From: an uncultured Oribacterium sp.
Lineage (GTDB): Bacteria > Bacillota > Clostridia > Lachnospirales > Lachnospiraceae
NCBI GenBank assembly: GCA_900770445.1
Contig: CAAGKO010000053.1
Span: 1-36,580, forward strand
DNA length: 36,580 bases
Direction: 5' to 3'
In this document: positions 33,299-36,580 of the stretch, one piece after another
How positions within the stretch are numbered: the stretch's first letter is position 1
Layout: each line of letters starts with the position of its first letter
The notes under the pieces: model-generated
What the model was told of the DNA's origin: nothing
The model's database searches: none
Seen by the model: the letters and a program-made list of their open reading frames with translations, nothing else
Translations under genes and position numbers: made by a program

Positions 33299-33751
33299 AT
33301 GAATATCGCTTTTATTGGTATGGCAGCAGCACTTGGTCTCTCTGCATTAGGTTCCGCATTTGGTACCGGTATCGCCGGTCAGTCCGCTGTAGGCGCATGG
33401 AAGAAGTGCTATGCACAGGGTAAGCAGGCACCGTTCATCATGACGGCATTTGCCGGCGCACCGCTGACACAGACCATCTACGGTTTCCTTCTCATGAACT
33501 TCATCGCAAGTGCGTACAATGCAGGCACCATCGATCCTGCACTGTCCCTCGGTGTCGGTATCTTCGGTGGTATCGCGATCGGCTTCTCCGCTATGTTCCA
33601 GGGCAAGGTAGCCGCTGCTTCTGCGGATGCACTCGGTGCAACCGGTAAGGGTACTGCGAACTACTTCGTCGTCATCGGTGTCGCTGAGACCGTCGCCGTA
33701 TTCGCACTGGTATTCTGCATGCTGCTTCTCAACACAGCAACCATCGCATAA
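33299..33751 (+). CDS. ntpK: V/A-type ATPase ring subunit K (c), probably Na+-binding
   Basis: 150-aa two-hairpin (four-helix) proteolipid of the rotor ring, with an N-terminal and a C-terminal half that are duplicates. The ion-carrying Glu130 sits in GVAETVAVFAL. Thr57-Gln58 (APLTQTIYG), Gln101 (MFQGK) and Glu130 match the side-chain ligands that bind Na+ in Enterococcus hirae NtpK, so Na+ rather than H+ is likely. The first half lacks an equivalent Glu, as in NtpK. AAAGGAG precedes the ATG. It is the last gene, and a terminator follows. Confidence 0.95.
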   Translation: MNIAFIGMAAALGLSALGSAFGTGIAGQSAVGAWKKCYAQGKQAPFIMTAFAGAPLTQTIYGFLLMNFIASAYNAGTIDPALSLGVGIFGGIAIGFSAMFQGKVAAASADALGATGKGTANYFVVIGVAETVAVFALVFCMLLLNTATIA

Positions 33752-33775
33752 GGCACAACTGAACAGATTCTGATG

Positions 33776-33804
33776 AGGCCATCGGCATCCGCCGATGGCC
33801 TTTT
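33776..33804 (+). terminator. intrinsic terminator of the ATPase operon
   Basis: GGCCATCGGC/GCCGATGGCC with an ATCC loop and TTTT. It is immediately followed by a giant-hairpin element. Confidence 0.9.
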
Positions 33805-33815
33805 AAATGGAAATT

Positions 33816-34043
33816 CAGTTCCCGGAAGACTGAAAACAGAAGCACAGTACTACGAGCTCGGAAAACTCTAAGTCGGGACCCCTAAGCGGCACTAGGCCCT
33901 CTGCAATCACTGAGTTTTCTTTATGAAAACTCAGCGTTGCAGAGGGTTCCAAGGAGAGATAACACCAAGTGCCGCTAAGGGAACCCGACTTGATTTTTCA
34001 CGACCTCTTCGTATGGCTTCTGTTTCCAGTCTTCCGGGAGCTG
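33816..34043 (+). repeat. giant-hairpin repeat element, copy 2
   Basis: A 228-bp palindromic element in the same orientation as copy 1, about 20 kb away. The stretch from CCCCTAAG (33879) to CTAAGGG (33981) differs from copy 1 only at the apical loop. The outer arms differ but stay paired: CCCGGAAGACTG/CAGTCTTCCGGG, ACAGAAGC/GCTTCTGT and AAGTCGGG/CCCGACTT. Like copy 1 it begins a short distance after an operon terminator. It contains no ORF. Confidence 0.85.
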
Positions 34044-34091
34044 CACCACGACATTCTTTATTAATTTCTAATGACAATCGAGAGAATATCC

Positions 34092-34120
34092 TTTGTTTCT
34101 AAGTTAAGCTCTGTTATAAT
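34092..34120 (+). promoter_or_regulatory. promoter of the LCP gene
   Basis: TTTGTT (34092-34097), a 17-nt spacer and TATAAT (34115-34120) with an upstream TGT, an extended -10. Transcription from about 34127 leaves a leader of about 140 nt. Confidence 0.7.
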
Positions 34121-34265
34121 GCCGTCGGAACAGGGTATCGTCGAGTGGGTATCCTCTAAAAAGAAACTGCCGAATATCTCGATGATAAATAAAGCAAAAG
34201 AAGAAAACCCGGAACAGCGGGAGAAAGGATCATCGCTTCTGTCTATGGGGCAGTGCGGATGATGC

Positions 34266-36230
34266 ATGCATATGAATAATCAGGATTTCGAACAACATAG
34301 TAATCAGGGCGGGCTTGAGGTGCCGAATATCGCGCCGCGTCGTGAGGGTGGTGCGCGTCCGCCGCGGCGGACAGCGCCGTCGCGCGCAGCGCAGCAGCGG
34401 ATGGAGGAGCTTCGCTACCGGACGAGTCGTGTCGAGGCGAGCTTCGAGGAGGATGAGGGCAGCGCATATGCGGATGCGGCAGCTTCTTCGATGAGCGGCG
34501 CAGGGCAGCCGCATCACACGGACGGTGCATATGACCGTACAGCGGAGCGGACAAATGCGCAGGGGCGTCGTATGGACGATGCGATGTATGCGGGAGCACA
34601 GAGCAGACGGAACGGTCATCCGCTGATGAGCAACGAGATGTCGGCGAACGCACGAAGACAGCGTGTCGAAAATATGCGGATGGATCATGATATGTCGACC
34701 ACTGCGCAGGGCCTGCGCGCGAATGGTGCATCCGGGGCCGGCAACGCGCCGCGGCGGGCACGCGGGAGGAAAAGGGCGAACTGGGGCCGTCGTGTGATGG
34801 CCGGTATCCTCGTGCTGGTCGTTATCATTGGCGGCTTCTTCGGCTGCAGCGCCGTGAAATCGCTCGGTCAGTCGAAGTACTGGACGGTGGCGGTGTTCGG
34901 TGTCGATTCCCGTGACGGAAATCTCGGTGCGGGAGCGCTCAGTGATGTCATCATGCTCGCGAGCATCAACCGGAAGACGGGGGATGTCAACCTCACCTCG
35001 GTTTACCGCGATACCTATCTCCAGATCGATGACGAGGGTAAGTACCATAAGATCAACGAGGCATACTTCAAGGGTGGCCCGAAGCAGGCCCTCGCGACGC
35101 TGAACCGGAACTTCGATCTCGATATCGATGATTATGTGACCTTCAACTGGAAGGCGGTCGCCGAGGGTCTCAATGTGCTCGGCGGCGTCGATCTCGATAT
35201 CAGCGATAAGGAATTCGCGTATATCAATGCGTTTATCACGGAGACGGTGCAGGGCACAGGGCTCGGGTCCGTGCAGCTCGAGCACAGCGGCATGAACCAC
35301 CTCGATGGTGTACAGGCGGTCGCGTATGCGCGTCTTCGTCTGATGGATACCGATTTCAACCGTACGGCGCGTCAGCGGAAGGTGCTGGAGCTCGCGATGC
35401 AGAAGGCGAAGGCCGCCAGCAAGAAGACGCTGGCAGCGACGGCGATGACGGTCATGCCGGATATTCAGACAAGCATCGGTGCGGACGATATCCTGAATAT
35501 CGCGAAGACGGTGAAGAAGTATAATATTCAGAATGCCGTCGGCTTCCCGTTCTCACGTGATACCACAAACGTCGGTAAGATGAATGTCGTCGTGCCGGCG
35601 ACGCTCGTTTCGAACGTGGCACAGCTGCACCCGTTCCTGTATGGCGATGATGCGGCCGGCTACACGCCGAGTGCGAAGGTGCAGGAGATCTCCGCGCACA
35701 TCCAGAAGAAGACCGGTATCGGGGAACTGCCGAATGCAGACATCCCGAAGATCGGTGGTGGCACCGGTGTGACGAAGGCACCGGAGGCAGCCGCGAACAG
35801 CGGTGACAGTGGAAATTCCGGAAACAGTGGTCAGAATCAGGCGGTGGAGACGGCGGCACCGGAAACGGCAGCGTCAGCGGAGAGCGAATCTGTGCTCGAA
35901 TCCACCGAAGCGACGGCGGAAGACCAGACAACGGAAGAGGAGAGCACCATCGAGGAGCTTTCGAAGGACGAGCATTCGGACAAGCCGGAGGCTTTCGATA
36001 AGAACACCTCGTTCGGAAACGGTGGTTCAAATGGCAACTCGGATTCGAATGTGTCTTCGGATAAGCATACTTCCTCCGGAAAAGCGGACAGCTCTGATCA
36101 GAACGATTCGTCTGATCGACATAACGGTGGCACATCCGTGAAGGAAACGGAAAATGCCGGCCCAGAGGTCGGCCCGGTCGCGCCGCCACAGACGACGGAA
36201 GCGGGGCCGATCGCAGAAACCGCCGCGTGA
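34266..36230 (+). CDS. LytR-CpsA-Psr (LCP) family protein
   Basis: 654 aa, a probable phosphotransferase that attaches glycopolymers to peptidoglycan. The N-terminal cytoplasmic region (1-175) is unusually long, low-complexity and rich in Arg, Ala and Met. One membrane helix lies at 177-195. The extracellular LCP domain (about 205-400) shows GVDSR (212-216), SDVIML (226-231), the SVYRDT catalytic Arg (245-250), AYARLR (353-358) and DFNRTARQRKV. A Gly/Ser/Asn/Glu-rich tail (about 500-654) resembles a wall-spanning disordered segment. The start is uncertain: ATG 34266 or 34272; neither has a strong ribosome site. It is transcribed alone. Confidence 0.92.
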   Translation: MHMNNQDFEQHSNQGGLEVPNIAPRREGGARPPRRTAPSRAAQQRMEELRYRTSRVEASFEEDEGSAYADAAASSMSGAGQPHHTDGAYDRTAERTNAQGRRMDDAMYAGAQSRRNGHPLMSNEMSANARRQRVENMRMDHDMSTTAQGLRANGASGAGNAPRRARGRKRANWGRRVMAGILVLVVIIGGFFGCSAVKSLGQSKYWTVAVFGVDSRDGNLGAGALSDVIMLASINRKTGDVNLTSVYRDTYLQIDDEGKYHKINEAYFKGGPKQALATLNRNFDLDIDDYVTFNWKAVAEGLNVLGGVDLDISDKEFAYINAFITETVQGTGLGSVQLEHSGMNHLDGVQAVAYARLRLMDTDFNRTARQRKVLELAMQKAKAASKKTLAATAMTVMPDIQTSIGADDILNIAKTVKKYNIQNAVGFPFSRDTTNVGKMNVVVPATLVSNVAQLHPFLYGDDAAGYTPSAKVQEISAHIQKKTGIGELPNADIPKIGGGTGVTKAPEAAANSGDSGNSGNSGQNQAVETAAPETAASAESESVLESTEATAEDQTTEEESTIEELSKDEHSDKPEAFDKNTSFGNGGSNGNSDSNVSSDKHTSSGKADSSDQNDSSDRHNGGTSVKETENAGPEVGPVAPPQTTEAGPIAETAA

Positions 36231-36244
36231 TTCGCAGTAACAGC

Positions 36245-36273
36245 TCAGCCGGGTGAGGAAATCACCCGGCTGA
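36245..36273 (+). terminator. hairpin after the LCP gene
   Basis: A 12-bp perfect stem TCAGCCGGGTGA/TCACCCGGCTGA with a 5-nt loop starts 15 nt after the stop codon. No T tract follows, so it may be a weak terminator or an mRNA end stabiliser. Confidence 0.55.
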
Positions 36274-36282
36274 TGCTATAGT
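36274..36282 (+). promoter_or_regulatory. possible extended -10 promoter reading into the array
   Basis: TGCTATAGT matches the extended -10 of the glmS promoter in this window, base for base. No good -35 is present. It is followed by a possible hairpin with GACAG/CTGTC ends (36294-36333) and then by the AT-rich array. Confidence 0.35.
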
Positions 36283-36340
36283 GTAACCGTTCAGACAGGC
36301 AGGGGCCCGGCGGGGATCCTGGCCCATACTGTCACATCCC

Positions 36341-36580
36341 TATCTAATATGGTTTGATTTTGGAAATACTGGATATGTTTTTTGATCGGAATCATCGAAA
36401 TTGATTGTAGAATATCCACTTTTAGACGATTTCAAAAATACTGGATACGAAAAGCCTTATTTAACAAGAGAGCTCTGGGGTCTAGTATCCAGTATTTTAA
36501 AAAAGAAGTTTTATTGGATATCTGCTTAACGAAATGCTTCTATGAAGCACGAAATACATATCCACTGTTTGAAAAATCGA
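36341..36580. repeat. 73-bp-period array of inverted TATCCA/TGGATA hexamers (runs off the window)
   Basis: TGGATA occurs at 36370, 36442 and 36515, and its complement TATCCA at 36413, 36486 and 36559; a variant TATCTA is at 36341. Gaps alternate strictly: 23 nt within TATCCA-n-TGGATA and 37-38 nt within TGGATA-n-TATCCA, so the unit is 72-73 bp. The sequences between are AT-rich and mostly not conserved, apart from AATACTGGATA in two units. Each 37-38-nt gap has a small palindrome near its centre. No ORF is visible. The array is cut by the window edge. Confidence 0.7.

Noticed and set aside
34071..34262. 63-codon ORF before the LCP gene.
   Set aside because: Its start lies upstream of the LCP promoter and it overlaps the promoter boxes; no recognisable motifs or ribosome site.
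36341..36580. CRISPR array.
   Set aside because: Only the terminal hexamers of each 35-nt unit are conserved; the 23-nt interiors differ between units, which is unlike CRISPR repeats, and no cas gene is visible.

Overview
The window looks like chromosomal DNA of an anaerobic Bacillota, most likely a Lachnospiraceae-type clostridium. This is inferred from a CIRCE-controlled htpG, a class I purE with a split late purine pathway (a PurO-type IMP cyclohydrolase beside an AICAR transformylase lacking the usual cyclohydrolase domain), a glmS ribozyme, a complete rnfCDGEAB cluster and a V/A-type ATPase. Base composition is moderate to high GC in genes, with strong bias to ATC, GAG, AAG, CTC and CGT codons. 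None of the tRNA genes encodes CCA. Every gene called is on the + strand.

Layout. Positions 1-292: end of a tRNA cluster (partial Asn, Thr-UGU, a CAU tRNA) with terminators. 300-2571: CIRCE, promoter, a 5' UTR hairpin and htpG. 2576-2826: a strong promoter, a structured transcript and an intrinsic terminator, read here as an unassigned ncRNA. 2941-13848: de novo purine genes purE-F-M-O-H'-N-D-L. 13872-14571: a gene-free stretch of hairpins, including a full copy of a repeated giant-hairpin element and a remnant. 14634-15323: a membrane-anchored FMN-binding-domain protein with two identical-looking C-terminal repeats. 15567-18441: an ECF sigma factor, an overlapping membrane anti-sigma-like protein and a DUF4349 lipoprotein. 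18457-18672: second hairpin element, inverted. 18705-20931: glmS with promoter, self-cleaving ribozyme and a structured spacer. 21105-26365: the Rnf complex. 26440-33751: a V/A-type ATPase operon (E, DUF2764 protein, A, B, D, I, K). 33816-34043: third hairpin element. 34092-36273: an LCP-family wall-assembly protein. 36341 to the end: AT-rich DNA with a strictly spaced 73-bp-period array of inverted hexamers running off the window.

How the parts fit. The purine genes take PRPP to IMP except for the PurK/PurC/PurB steps, which are not here. GlmS and the LCP protein belong to cell-envelope synthesis. Rnf exchanges electrons between ferredoxin and NAD+ coupled to cation transport; the ATPase c-ring carries the residues that bind Na+ in the Enterococcus enzyme, so the two clusters may share a sodium circuit (inference).

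The two least explained signals are (1) the family of 216-228 bp hairpin elements, three full copies plus a fragment, whose stems differ between copies but stay paired, and (2) the hexamer array at the right edge. Neither matches a class I can name.
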